Below, one piece after another: positions 37,801 through 49,037 of a DNA stretch of 64,000 nucleotides. Location: assembly GCF_000003815.2 (NCBI RefSeq), contig NC_049984.1, positions 10,998,556 through 11,062,555 on the forward strand. Direction: 5' to 3'. Within the stretch, counting starts at the first letter, position 1. Each line of letters begins with the position of its first letter. The notes below the pieces were generated by a model that saw nothing but the letters and a program-made list of their open reading frames with translations, was not told the origin of the DNA and made no database searches. The translations under genes were made by a program, and so were the position numbers. The stretch comes from Branchiostoma floridae. Its lineage: Eukaryota > Chordata > Leptocardii > Amphioxiformes > Branchiostomatidae.

Positions 37801-39783
37801 TGTAACAGGAAATCGCCTGTGGGAGAAACGTCCACAAAGACGGGAAAAGACATGATAGATAGGAAATGATGATAGGAAATATATGTAAGGAAACTTCTAG
37901 AAAATGTTTCCAGGGTACTTATTATTAGCATTGGGTACTTTGATAGACTTTGAGACTTTAAATGTACTTAGCTTTAATATGCACTACCACTAAGGAAGAT
38001 ATTCATACAAAGACGAAATAGATTAGAATGAAAGTTTCCGTAACAAAATGACCGGACCCGTTCACAAATCGGCTACGTATGAAATTTCAAACGTAACAGC
38101 AGTCGTTGGGATTGTCATGCCTTATAGGACTACACAGCTAGCCGACTCGGCGGTCCGATAAGGTCAAGGCCATCGTGCCCCGCTCAGAACGCACCGAGAC
38201 GCCGGCGCTATAAAATACCTGCAAAGAAAAAAGTTAAAGTTTTAAGTCATGAATTGACTAGAGCTTCCAGATCAATAAAATTGCGACTTAGTAAACTTCA
38301 TACGTCGGTAGGTATGGCCAAAGAGGTTATATAAGCATAACCTACTTGGTATGGCATTTTCGCCTGAGCGACAGCCAGGCAACTTTTAACAGGGAATATC
38401 CATATCCACAGCTGAAGATTTCACATTAAAAACACGATTTCCAGCGAAGTTTCCTGCCACGCCTGGTGCATGATGGTATAGCTTGGGTGGGAAAAGCCGC
38501 CATTTTCTTGTTTTGTTAACGCTACGTCGCAGCGTAAGTGAGCAAACCCGCTGTTGTGTTACTGGAGTATGGGCAATGTTTGGCGAGGAATATAATTATG
38601 CGTATCTATAGATAATATACACCCATGAAAGAACATTGGACACTTTCATTTTATTTTTCAATTCGACTTTTATGTCCACGAACCAGACCGGAAGAGTCAC
38701 TCAAAAACTAGTATACGATCTCAGAGTCAGAGTCAAAATACGTATAGGTAATTACGTAAGCTTCGAGTATTTCAAATATACAGAAACAGAGCATCTTCAT
38801 GAAGACCAAGAAGCTTAGTAACGTAATATGGTTCATAATGTCTTTTAGTTTTTAGGATTGTCAATTGCTTTGACTACAGCGAAACGACTCGGGTGGACTG
38901 ACGGCCGGGGCCGACAAGGTCACTGTGCGCGGCTCCGCTCAGTGAGCGCACCCAAGTTCGCCGACGCTATGAAAATATTTGCCTAGCAAAGTGAAAATTA
39001 TAGTCATGAGATCGACTAGAGCTCCAAGGTCGTTAAAAGTGTTCTACGAGCCCAATCTACACAAATGATGTACTGAGTATATGTGGTGCCTAAACTAGGG
39101 GATGAGTTGTCCTGATTGACTGGGGACGAATTGTACCAGGTGCCGAGTTGTCCTGATACCGCCGTGCGCGCTCCGCCTTCAAGTGATGAGAATCGCGCTC
39201 GTGCGCGTTTCATCACCCGGGGAATCGTTTCGCACGGTAGTACAGGCTCACCATCGCCGTGCGCGCTCCGCATCCAAGTGAAGAGAATCGAACCCGCGCG
39301 ATTTCCTTCACTGCGTGAACAGTCTCACCCCGTTCGATTCTCTGCAAATCGCTTACCTGTTCTTACCTGAGTGTAGTGGTGCTTTGCTGTCATATGCTTG
39401 TTCAACAATGACTAATCAATGTCTGAACAATGAAAAATGATGATATGCCACTCAAAACTGACCCAAAAATCCTAACTTTTAACTCTACATCTTCAAATCT
39501 TACCATGGAAGGACCAAGACCCCCCTTCCACACCAATCTCATCTCCTGATTAGTCGCTTCGCTACCATGCCATTCCCACTACGCTAAAATAAAATCCTGG
39601 CTAGAACCCTGGATAAGTAAGAAGGTTTACTAGATATTGTTAAGTTTTTTTTTTTGTCCTACCTGTACTTAGGGACACAGTGTACTGAGGAAGCGGCTCC
39701 AAAGACAGCTTGTATCCATCAAAATTGGCATCGATGAGAGCTCGGTCTGGCTTCAGCGTGTGAGTTGCGTGTACAGCAGCCAT
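31841..39783 (-). CDS. NUDCD1: NudC domain-containing protein 1
   Basis: Nine exons in transcript order: 39663-39783, 35450-35604, 35026-35208, 34278-34458, 33816-34004, 33349-33559, 32738-32882, 32469-32594, 31841-32299. Phases close and give 589 aa, close to the vertebrate length of about 583. The N terminus has the family motif FDGYKLSLEPLPQY. The CS (p23-like) domain starts near residue 277 in exon 6 with PAYLWGQTTEDVSVKF. The C-terminal block contains CLRHDVDALVWQP, ATFNALGYVQASKRD and a final VNTED. NUDCD1 (CML66) is a NudC-family co-chaperone; vertebrate work links it to HSP90 and to RNA-processing helicase complexes. The ATG at 39783 lies in CCAAGATGGCTGC. Intron 1 is over 4 kb because of a 3.55-kb mobile element. 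The gene is divergent from RIPK1-like B. Confidence 0.95.
34591..34965. mobile_element. MITE with about 35-bp inverted ends, NUDCD1 intron 3
   Basis: The left end reads AGGCCTAGAGAAAAAAATG followed by TTGTGTTTCCTGTTT. The right end is the complement, AAACAGGAAACACAACATT then a T-run and CCTAGGCCT. Inside, CTGCCGACCCTAG and CTACCGACCCTAA sit near the two ends. There is no coding capacity, and the target duplication is not clear. Confidence 0.75.
35668..35790. repeat. Short degenerate tandem repeat, about 34-bp unit
   Basis: Three to four imperfect units of the form TGACCCAACCCC then TCTGATCCAGATTTG, ending in (C)CTATCCAATCCA variants. Non-coding, in NUDCD1 intron 1, just outside the large element starting at 36059. 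Confidence 0.7.
36059..39611. mobile_element. 3.55-kb DNA element with GATAA target duplication
   Basis: It starts CAGGGTTCTAGCTAG and ends CTGGCTAGAACCCTG, flanked by GATAA at 36054-36058 and 39612-39616. CTACGCTAAAAT-type words recur several times in the left end and once near the right end. A second, inner pair of inverted repeats, 197 bp each, lies at 36174-36370 and 39161-39357; it is GC-rich and contains GAGCGCGCACGGCGAT twice per arm. Two diverged direct copies of about 130 bp (near 38140-38290 and 38890-39040) lie in the core. I see no transposase frame, so it is probably non-autonomous. The superfamily is uncertain: CAGGG ends suggest hAT, but a 5-bp duplication does not. Confidence 0.75.
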
Positions 39784-40744
39784 CTTGGGGTCAACTGTAT
39801 GAGCGGGAGGAAAGATAACGCGAAGATGGCTAAGAAAAATTTTCCTTTGATAGCCCAAATGTAAACAAAATAACATTTATTACAAACTATCTGCTTAAAT
39901 AATAAATATAGCTTTATATGAGATGCAATTTGTTGGACACCGTGGCTAAAATATGCACTTTCAATTCATCATAGATTTGAAGATCGTTCCTGTAGTTTCG
40001 GTGTACAGGCCATCAAATTTTTGGGCCAACACATTTTTGTGCTAATAGGGGTCGTAGGGTATACATGTGATTATAATCCATATATTATTGCATTTATAAA
40101 GATTATATGATAACTAGCATACATTTATTTCAGTTTAAATAAGAAGTTACTGTAGATATTGTATATATTTGGTGTCTTTTTGTGTCAAATAGAAACTATA
40201 AAATGTAATCACCCCCATCGGCATGATAGAATCTATTGGCCTCGTTTTCGCATACGGACTTGAGTCACTCCGGGGATTTCCAGAATGTATTTTGAGAAGA
40301 CCAGATGTAAGTTGGAGGAAACGCAGAAATAGAGGAACCAGGCAAGATCCTTTCGAATTTACCTAATGAATCTAGCTTTCATATGTTCAGACCAGTATAA
40401 GTTGATTTCTGGAATTGTTATTAACGTTATCTTCGGTGTCGTTGAAGGAAGTTCCTTTCCTTTCACTTTTTTGAGCGGACAGAAAAAAATTATACGACTT
40501 TACATGAAGTGCTCTTCTGATTTGGGATTCGAGAAACGTGACAATCAAGTGCTCGATAAAAATTATACATGTTTGCAGTTGATCTTTGTGTCTTATTTCC
40601 CATCGCCTTGAGTGTATAACTTCAGTTCTTGACTGTGCGTTGACCACATCCATGATTCCATCTATCCGACGTTGAATGATTTGTTTTCCTACATCGGCCA
40701 GGTAACTACATCGGGGACCAGATTCATCTCGTGATCGAGTCAAA
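39784..40744. promoter_or_regulatory. Divergent promoter region, NUDCD1 / RIPK1-like B
   Basis: A head-to-head spacer of 961 bp between start codons. A CCAAT box is readable on the minus strand (CTATTGGCC on the plus strand near 40232). No TATA box stands out. It holds a 133-codon minus-strand open frame with no family similarity, which I treat as chance. Confidence 0.4.
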
Positions 40745-43700
40745 ATGGTGTTACCAAATACCGGGCACACACCAGAGTTCAGGCACATGAAGGGTGCAGA
40801 TGTCGAAAAAGGGGCGCTGCTCGGAACAGGTGCTTTCGGAGCAGTCTACAAGGCCAGGCACAGGGAGTATGGCGAGGTGGCATTGAAGGTTGTCAGCACC
40901 GATGCTGTCATCGACAAAGAGTGAGACTTACTTTCACTTTTGTTTATAAAGTTAAACAACAAATGTCAGTGAACTGTGTTGACTTAGTTCAGCAGTTTAC
41001 CTCATAGTACTAGTACATGACAGATTCTGTTTGGCCAACTGGATCAAGGGACACGCCCAAGGGGTGGACAGAGAAAGAGATATAAGGACACTTTGAAACA
41101 TTACCTGAAGAAGGGACATGTTGACCCAACAAGCCTTGAGAAACTATGTTCTGACCGCAATGCTTGGTGGCAGCTGACCAACACCACCGTGACAACCTTC
41201 GAGACTGAGAGGGTAGCAGCCGTCGAGGCGAAGAGAATGGCGAGGAAGGCCCGTCAAAGTAGAACTGCAACTGTAAACCTGTAGACTTGCCTTACTCGTG
41301 AGAGTGGCCGTCCATCATGACATTTACATATTTCACCCACATAGCCCTGTACAATATCTAATGTAAAACCCAGAAAAGCAGGAATACAGAGCAAATGTAG
41401 CTTGACCTTTCTCAATTAGTAATATATAGTGTACGATCAGCTACATATTTGTAGCAGTTAACTTATTTGATGTGAGATGTCTTCATGAAAATGCCTGGCT
41501 GATTTACTGAAATTTCTCTCATTTGTTTGCTCATATTACGGTCATCTGCCTTTCTTTCCTAAAGTGATGAGAAAGAGTTGACCCAAGAGGCTTACAGCCT
41601 GGCCAGGGTGCCAAACCAGTACGTGACCCTGTTATATGGAGTCATCTTGGAGCCAGGCAACTACAGCCTGGTGATGGAGTTTGTGGAGCACGGTTCACTC
41701 GACAAGTTCATGAAGAAGGTGAACATCCCCTGGGAACTGAAGATCCGCATGATCCGGGACATCACATGTGGCATGAACTTCTTACACAGCTTCACGCCAA
41801 AGATCATCCATCGTGACCTCAAGATGCAGAACATTCTGGTGAATGGGAGTCTTCATGTGAAGGTAACTATGATTCCCAGTTGATGTTGATATGTAGGAGA
41901 GATCACTTCATATTATTACATTCACATTGTATACTTACTGAAATGATGAATGTGTAAGCTTACATTTTAGACTTTACCTACATTTGTACAGATACAGATA
42001 TTTACTTAAAATAATAACATTAGTCATACATCAACATGAACACATGATTGACCTTGTTATATTCCACAATAAATGTTGATGGTCCTTTTGTAGATAGCAG
42101 ATCTTGGCCTGGCAAAGTGGCGCACATTCTCCAAGAAGTACATGAAGAAAAGGTCCAAGGACAGGACAGCAGGAACCATCACACACATTCCACCAGAAAA
42201 CCTGTTGGACATCAACAAGAAAGCAACAGAAACATTTGATGTTTACAGGTATGGTTCTCTAATGATACCACGATATGACATGAAGATTTGCCCCAAGGCA
42301 TTTTATCAAGACTTGTCATTTGACACAAGTTGTAATATGATATACTGGTAACAGTTTTGAAATTTTAAATTCATGTTCATTATGTTTCAGTTTTGGAATT
42401 CTACTGTGGGAAATAATTACTGGGAAGGAACCGTATGAAGGTAACATTTTTTCTCAATTTCTTTAATATCTTATTAGGTAGATATTCATTATTAAGTTAA
42501 TATTGACTATCATATGATATCATAGATCTGAATTTTAAAACCCTGATTAGTATTCATATTCAGCTTTTAAGGCTTTATCATAATTGTGTTACATGTATGT
42601 CCCTTCAATCTTTCTAGCATGTGGTGGAAATGAAGCATTGCTTACTGTGGGAGTGTGTCAGAATCAGAACAGACCCAGTGATAAGGAGATTCCAGAAGAC
42701 TGCCCAGACTGGCTGAAAGATCTGATGAAAAGGTGTTACCACCAAGACCCAGAACAAAGACCACTTTTTCCCGGTAAGACTTACATGTAGGTTTGATTTT
42801 GGTCATATGTATGATGTTGCTCATGTTAGATCTGGAGGTAAAGGCTTGTTAACTTATACCCGCTATTCAACACAATCAATTTCTTCTCAACACAGAATCC
42901 TACAAAATTGTTCACAAGAGACTGACTGATGACTACACTGAAGCTATGATAAAGGATGCAGTGCATGTCGTCCACAGAGCTCTGGTGAGTTTCATCGATT
43001 TAGTCAAGTCGATATCAATTTCTTGTATTTCTTGTAATTATACCTTGTTAGTGTAAACTTTTGAATTATAGACAAACTGGTTTTATATATAAATCATACT
43101 ATATTCATAGAAATTCTTCCATCATACATTTTCAGCATACTTCAGACAGAACTGCAGGAATGGAACAGGAGAGGAAAGTCCCCACAGTTATTGCTCAGCC
43201 GTCCTCACCAGATGGAACCATGGAAGCCACCAGACAACTGGCAAATCTCCAGTTTGGAAGGACCACTCCAGAAACACTGGAAACAGATGCTGTCACTGAA
43301 CAGCCATCTCAAGGTAGATTTTGAAACGTTACAGATGTTGCTCTACGTGTTTTATGGTGTCAGTTTGAGAATTCAACATGTACATATATTTTGAGTACAA
43401 TATATAACAAAATTAAATTCTTATGACAGAAGCATCTTCTGCCAGCAACTCCACACACATGTCTGCAACTGGATCAAAGCAAGAAGAGCCATCTTCTCAA
43501 GGGGCAGCAGCTACAACTGGGGTCACAGCTGTCTCGGAAAGCCAGTACCACACAGACGGACGTGCACTACGTGCAAGGGGTAAGACAGCGGATGACAAGG
43601 CAAAGTGCTCACCAAGTGCAGCAGCTCCACCAACAGTGCCAGATCATGCAGCATCCAGGATCACCGTGCCTACCCAGGACAGCATGTCACCACCACATGA

Positions 43701-46700
43701 TGATGAGAGAGTGAAGAAGGGAAAAGTCATTGGCCCCCCAAGTGGAGATGGCGACAATGAAAGCTTCCCAACACGTAACCGAGTTGGGATGCCAGCAGAG
43801 ACAACAGCTTATCAGGATACAAACGAGCCTGGACTTCCTCCAGGTGAGAGGATTTTATAAGCGTAATATCATTACTTTTTTTTACCTCCTTGATTTCACA
43901 TTTTACTATTAAGACAGATCTACAGATGTAACAGTTACTGTTCTCGTACTGCTTTTAGTTGCAGTGCTTTTGCTATGTATATACATGTATTGATTTTCTT
44001 CCTTGTCTTATCCAAAGGGGTCTTCCCTGGTGCAGGCATGCAACCTCCACATTATCCCTACACAATGCCAGTTGCAGGAGGATTTATGATCTATTCTGCT
44101 CNNNNNNNNNNNNNNNNNNNNNNNNNNNNNNNNNNNNNNNNNNNNNNNNNNNNNNNNNNNNNNNNNNNNNNNNNNNNNNNNNNNNNNNNNNNNNNNNNNN
44201 NGAGAAGTGTGTGTGTGTGTGTGTATAGCTTGTGTAAAAGTGTACTTAAAAAAGAATTATGTAGCTCTTTCCAAAGATATGTCCATCTCTCCAAATAGAT
44301 TTTGGGAAGGAAGATAGTAATAGATTGCTTCCATGATGTACATGTAGTATGCCTTTGTTGTGTTAAGATTATGTGTGATAGTTACATTGTTTTTACAGCA
44401 AGCAGCACACATGCCCCCCATGAACTTCTCTGCTGCAATGCCTGGCACCACACCCCAAGGAGGATTCTCATGTGTAAAGACAGGTACATGTACTACTCAA
44501 TTGATATCCTGGAAAAGTTTAACTGTAATTTCCAACACAAAAATTAGACTTACCCAAATATTTGACTGAACAGATAGTCTTTGTCAAGGAATGAACAATC
44601 CACTGTTTCTGTGACGTCACGTTATGTACATGTAGATACATGTAGCACACATGACTTGACAGAGGCGACGGCATGAAATTTCGTCTGGGGGGGCAAACTT
44701 TTACTGACAGAATTTTGTGGCACACGCTTACGTAGCGCCGAAGGCGGGGTCCGGGGGCATGCTCCCCCGGGAAAATTTGAAATCTAGACCCTCTAAAACG
44801 GCATTTCATGCGTTTTGACGGGCAGATTTTGCTGCCAGACTAAGCTAAGTTTGATGGCAATTCTGTTAGAAAGACACATGGTTTTAGCGAGGGCGATGCC
44901 CCCAAAATATTTTCACGATTTCGAGTGCCGAGGTGCGAGCTGTTGCAAGGTTGGTCTTTGGAAATTTTGAAATCTGCACCCTCTGAAACGACATTTTCTG
45001 TATTTTGAGGGACAAGTTTTGCTTGCAGACTATGCTATATCTTATGCCATTTTTGTCAAAGAAAAAGATCTTTGAGGGCGATGACCTAAGCTACCACGCA
45101 CAAATTTTCACCATGTGGTTGTGAGCGCCGGAGGCGTAAGTCATCGCTAGTGAGGTCCGGAGAAAATTTTAAAATCTTGACCGTCTGAAACGTCATTTCC
45201 TGAATTTCAGTGGCACATTCTGCTTGTAAACTAAGCTAAGTATGATAGTACAATTTCTATTGGTTTAAAAGATTTTTCAGAGCAACGCTACCGCAACATA
45301 TTGTCCTGCGTCGAAGACGCAGTCGTCACAAGGGAGGTCTGGCAAAATTTTGAAATCGGGACTCTCTGAAACGCCATTTCTTGCATTTTCAGGGGTAAAC
45401 TATGCTGTTAGACTAGCTTGATTTTATGAAATTTCCATCATCAAAAAAATACACAAGGTTTCAGCTTGATTTTGGGGGGGGGGCGACGCCCCCCAATATA
45501 TTTTCCGGGGGGGCGGCTGCCCGCCCGGTGCCGCCGCCACTGCTTGATGAGCAGTGGATCATAAGTTGCAGGAAGTCTATAGTGCCCACCACTCATTTAA
45601 TGTCATAGCAACAAATGTCAGCACATGCTGAACAAGGATTGTCCACTTAATGGTATATCAATTAGTAATGGGGACATGAGGCTTGTTAAAGAATACTGGT
45701 AGTATTTTCTTTTGCAAAAAATAAGTCATCTTGGGTATATAGCTTTTGCTCTTCATAAAAACTAATGCAGCTGCAAACCATGCATCAAAACTTTTTAATC
45801 TTTCATTTCTTTTCAACACACAACAGGCTCTGATGGAAGCACTACAGTTATCAGTATGCAGGGCCAGATGGATGGAGTTCAGATTGGAGACAAGAATGTC
45901 ATGTATGTGAACAGTGGTGGTCGCGGGCAGGTGCGTGGAACCGGTGGGTATCGCCGTGTTCCACCTAGAAGGGTCGTGGCAGGAAAGCCAATAACGAGTA
46001 AGTCCTGGTCCACTTTTATTCATAGGTGATCTAAGCACAATTTTGTAGAAAAATATCCATGAGATAACATTTATTACCTTTGCCAGAATGGCTAAGGTTA
46101 TGTTTTGGGCTTGTGAGTCTGTGTGTGTGTCTGTGTGTCTGTCTGTTAACAGCATAACTCAAGAAGTCTTGGATGGATCCCGATAATATTTGGTAGGTGG
46201 GTAGGGGTCGGGAAAGCGAAGGTCAAGTTCGATAATGGGCCCCCTAGCGGCTTGCTAAGGTACTGCAGCAGAACCCCAATTTTTGATATCTCGTGTTCTG
46301 GACATGCTGTGATCATGATTTTTGAGTAGTAGATAGCCCTCGAGGCAGAGAGTAAGTGCTGTGAGTTTGGGCCCCCTAGCGGCTTTTTTGGAACTGCAGG
46401 CGCCGGTTTCCTTTCAAACTTTGGATGAGAATAACTCTACAACGTGTTGACGGATCTTCATGATTTTTGGTATGTAGATAGAATGAGTGATGACTTACAT
46501 AATGGTATACTTATAATGCAAATCAGCAGCTAATTTGCATAATTAATGAGGAAAAATTATAAATCCGCTACATTCCATGATAGGACTTTCAAACTTGTCA
46601 CATATGTAGCTGGGAAGGAGAGAAATGTCGACAGATATCAATTATGCAAATGATGACCTCATTTGCATAATTAATGAGAAAATATGAACATGTTGACGGA

Positions 46701-48001
46701 TCATCATGTTTTTTGTATGTAGGTAGCGTAAGTGAAGACCTACATAATGAGATAACAATTATGCAAATCAACAGCTAATTTGCATAATTAATGAGGATAT
46801 TTTATAAATTCACTACATTCCATGATAGGGCTTTAAAACTTGTCACATATGTAGCTGAGAAAGAGAGAAATGTCAATACATATTTATCATGCAAATGATG
46901 ATCTCATTTGCATAATTAATGAGAAAATATTAACGTGTTGACGGATCGTCATGATTTTCGGCATGTAGATAGCCTAAATGAAGACTTATATAATGTGATA
47001 CTTTTATGCAAGTTAACAGCTAATTTGTATAATTGATTAGGAAAAGTTCACTGCACTCCATTATCGTACTTTCATCAAAGTTGTCACATATGTAACTGAG
47101 AAAGAGGGAAGAGAGTAAGAGGTGTATTTAATGACTTTGAAAGAGAATAAGTCAAGAATGGATCAAAGGATCATCATGATTTTTGGTATGCTGATAGCTT
47201 AAGTTATGCTTGATACAATTTGATATCAATTAATTGTAAATTGGGATCTAATTTGCATAATAAATGCCAAAATTTTATAAACCAACTCCAAGCATTTAAT
47301 TATGAAGAAAATGAAATGAGTAACGCATTTGTCTACAGACATCATTCTACATAACAAACTTGGTTTATTTGGCAAAGGTATGTGTTCGTGGAACTCTAGT
47401 TTTTGTGCTGTAATGGGTCCTTTTTTACACAATAAATTCATACTGTGATTACTGGTACATTTTGATTGTGCTATTTTAGGAAATGTCTTTATGATAGCAA
47501 TATGTTGGAAATTAAATTCTGTGCATCAAATACAATCATGTAGGTACATGAAGAATTCTATATTTTTCTATATGTTTGTTTACTGTGAGAGAATAAACAT
47601 GTTTACGTGTAGTTGGTCAAGATAGTGCCAAAATGTCTTTGTTTTTTCTAAGGTGCAAAGCATCAATGTCTGCATGCTCTTCCATCTCTTCTTCATCAAT
47701 GGTAACACTATTGTCTTTCTTCTCTTTAATATTAGCCGATACCAGAGTCATCACTAAGGAGGACATAACAGTCATTTCGGAGAACTTGGGCAGTACTTGG
47801 AGGAAGCTCGGAAGGCATCTGGGCTTCACCGAGGGAAAACTTGATGCCTTTGACAGTGACTATGCCATTGATGGGCTGCAGGAAAAGATCTACCAGATGT
47901 TGGTCGCGTGGAGGAGGATGGGGTCAGATGATGCTACAGCTGCTAAACTTGCTGAAGCTCTGTGTTCTATTGGCAAGGCAGATGTAGCTGTGTATCTGTA
48001 A
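40745..48001 (+). CDS. RIPK1-like kinase B: kinase, canonical RHIM, death domain
   Basis: Exons: 40745-40920, 41565-41862, 42094-42248, 42391-42440, 42618-42773, 42896-42984, 43136-43313, 43430-43843, 44018 into the gap at 44102, 44399-44483, 45827-45997, 47736-48001. All known phases agree; the total is a little over 700 aa. The kinase has GTGAFG (27-32), VALK (Lys48), HRD (141-143) and DLG (161-163); DLG instead of DFG is also typical of vertebrate RIPK1. A long Ser/Thr/Pro-rich intermediate region follows, then exon 11 with the RHIM core GVQIGDKNVMYV, which has the canonical V-Q-I-G tetrad. Exon 12 encodes a death domain with STWRKLGRHLGFTEGKLDAF, closely matching the RIPK1 pattern. Expected role: cytosolic kinase and amyloid scaffold in death or inflammatory signalling. 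Exon sizes nearly match paralogue A. Loss of the exon 9 donor into the gap is the only break in the model. Confidence 0.9.
41021..41284 (+). mobile_element. 5'-truncated non-LTR retrotransposon tail
   Basis: A single frame reads LFGQLDQGTRPRGGQRKRYK and later CSDRNAWWQLTNT, then an Ala/Arg/Lys-rich end and a stop. This is the C-terminal tail typical of LINE reverse-transcriptase ORFs in many invertebrates. The upstream polymerase domain is absent, as expected of 5' truncation. It lies in intron 1 of RIPK1-like B in sense orientation. The frame is intact, suggesting recent insertion. Confidence 0.75.
44102..44201. other. Assembly gap of 100 N
   Basis: The gap removes the 3' end and splice donor of exon 9 of RIPK1-like B. 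The flank at 44206-44224 is a (GT)n run, which may explain the assembly break. The round length suggests a placeholder of unknown true size. Confidence 0.98.
44680..45560. repeat. Degenerate tandem repeat, about 190-bp unit, four copies
   Basis: Four diverged units share AAATTTTGAAATCT, then CCCTCTGAAACG, then CATTTC and TTTTGCTTGCAGACTA. They begin near 44770, 44958, 45165 and 45344. GC-rich blocks such as GGGGGCATGCTCCCCCGGG and GGGCGACGCCCCCC separate or end the units. It lies in RIPK1-like B between exons 10 and 11, with no coding potential. Probably a transposon-borne array of unknown class. Confidence 0.7.
46080..47390. repeat. Degenerate tandem array, about 245-bp unit, with TTTGCATAATTAATGAG
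   Basis: GTTGACGGATC recurs at about 46446, 46690 and 46936, with a decayed fourth unit near 47157. Each unit has two TTTGCATAATTAATGAG-like words and TTGTCACATATGTAGCTG. The array is preceded by CTTTGCCAGAATGGCTAAGG and a GTCTGTGTG run. It fills the intron before the death-domain exon of RIPK1-like B. A partial copy in inverse orientation lies just after that exon (48130-48480). Confidence 0.8.
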
Positions 48002-48129
48002 GTGTACTAAGACATTGCAATTCTACAATAGCCTGAAATCCATTCTTGTTTAACTGGTGTCTGCTCCTACTACTGTAGGTCCAGGAACAAATGTGTTTCC
48101 GGTTACATGTAACTGAGGCCTCAATTTGC

Positions 48130-48480
48130 ATAGTTGATATTTAAAGATATTCCTCTCTTTTTTAGTTACATATGTGACAAGTTTGAGAGTCATGGACTGC
48201 AGTGTATTTATAAACTTTCCTCATTAATTATGCAAATTATATGTTGATTTGCAAAATTAGCATCCAATCATATGCATTTTCACTTAGGCTATCTGCATAC
48301 CAAAAATCATGATCTGTCTACACGTTCATGTGGTATCAGAAGTTCTATTGCAGTACCTTGGGAAGCCGCTAGCCACCTACCAAATATCATCAGGGTCCAT
48401 CCAAGGCTTGTTGAGTTGCTGTTCACACACACACACACACCAAATTATAACCTTCTTGGCAAAGGGCCCACTAGTATGTG
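48130..48480. repeat. Inverse-orientation partial copy of the 46080 array
   Basis: Reading the minus strand gives CCCTTTGCCAAGAAGGTTAT, a GT run, CTTGGATGGACCCTGATGAT and ATATTTGGTAGGTGG, the same order as the start of the array at 46080. A (CA)n run lies at about 48424-48440. A further plus-oriented fragment continues to about 48790. Confidence 0.75.
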
Positions 48481-48828
48481 ACCTTGTTACTGCGGCAGAG
48501 CTTCTGTTTTTCTATCTTTTGACCTAGACGTGGTATGGTCTTGATTTTTTGGTGGCAGATAGCTTCCGATGTAAAGAAGTGGAGTATGTTTCAACCCCCT
48601 GGCAGCTTGCTCTGAAACTGCAGGGGCATTTTTGTCAACATCTTCCAAGGAGAATAACCAAACAAAGGAATGACAGATTTTCATATTTGTTATACAGGTA
48701 GCTTAGACAGAGATGTACATAAGTAATGAACTGCAAATTAAGCAAATTGGGACTTATTTTGCATAATTAAAGAGGAACATCTATATTTACAGTGTCCTAT
48801 TTACATGTAGGACTCAAGTACAAAATGC

Positions 48829-49037
48829 ACTGTAAATGCATTTAAGTTCGCGGGGATTTAATTTCGCGGTAGCGGGAAAATGGACTTTTCGCGGTGTTTT
48901 TAATTTCGCGGTAGCATCATGAACTGCAGTTTCTTACTGTTATGGAGAACTTTTCGCGGTGGTTTTAGATTCGTGGTGAAGCGGCCACCGCGAAAACCGC
49001 AAACATTAATCCACCGCGAACATTTCTGCATTTACAG
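48829..49037. mobile_element. MITE with TTCGCGG sub-repeats
   Basis: The left end reads ACTGTAAATGCATTTAAG and the right end CTGCATTTACAGT, which are inverted repeats. The interior has several TTCGCGGT/ACCGCGAA words near both ends that extend the pairing. There is no coding capacity. It lies downstream of RIPK1-like B. Confidence 0.8.

Noticed and set aside
40387-40788. Minus-strand frame of 133 codons between NUDCD1 and RIPK1-like B
   Set aside because: It overlaps the RIPK1-like B start on the other strand, has no recognisable domain and fits no exon of NUDCD1.
41093-41284. A small independent gene in RIPK1-like B intron 1
   Set aside because: The frame extends upstream without ATG to 41021 and has the typical C-terminal tail of LINE reverse-transcriptase proteins.
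43959-44298. Frames running through the N gap
   Set aside because: Open only because N codons are read as X; only 44018-44101 is supported as exon 9.
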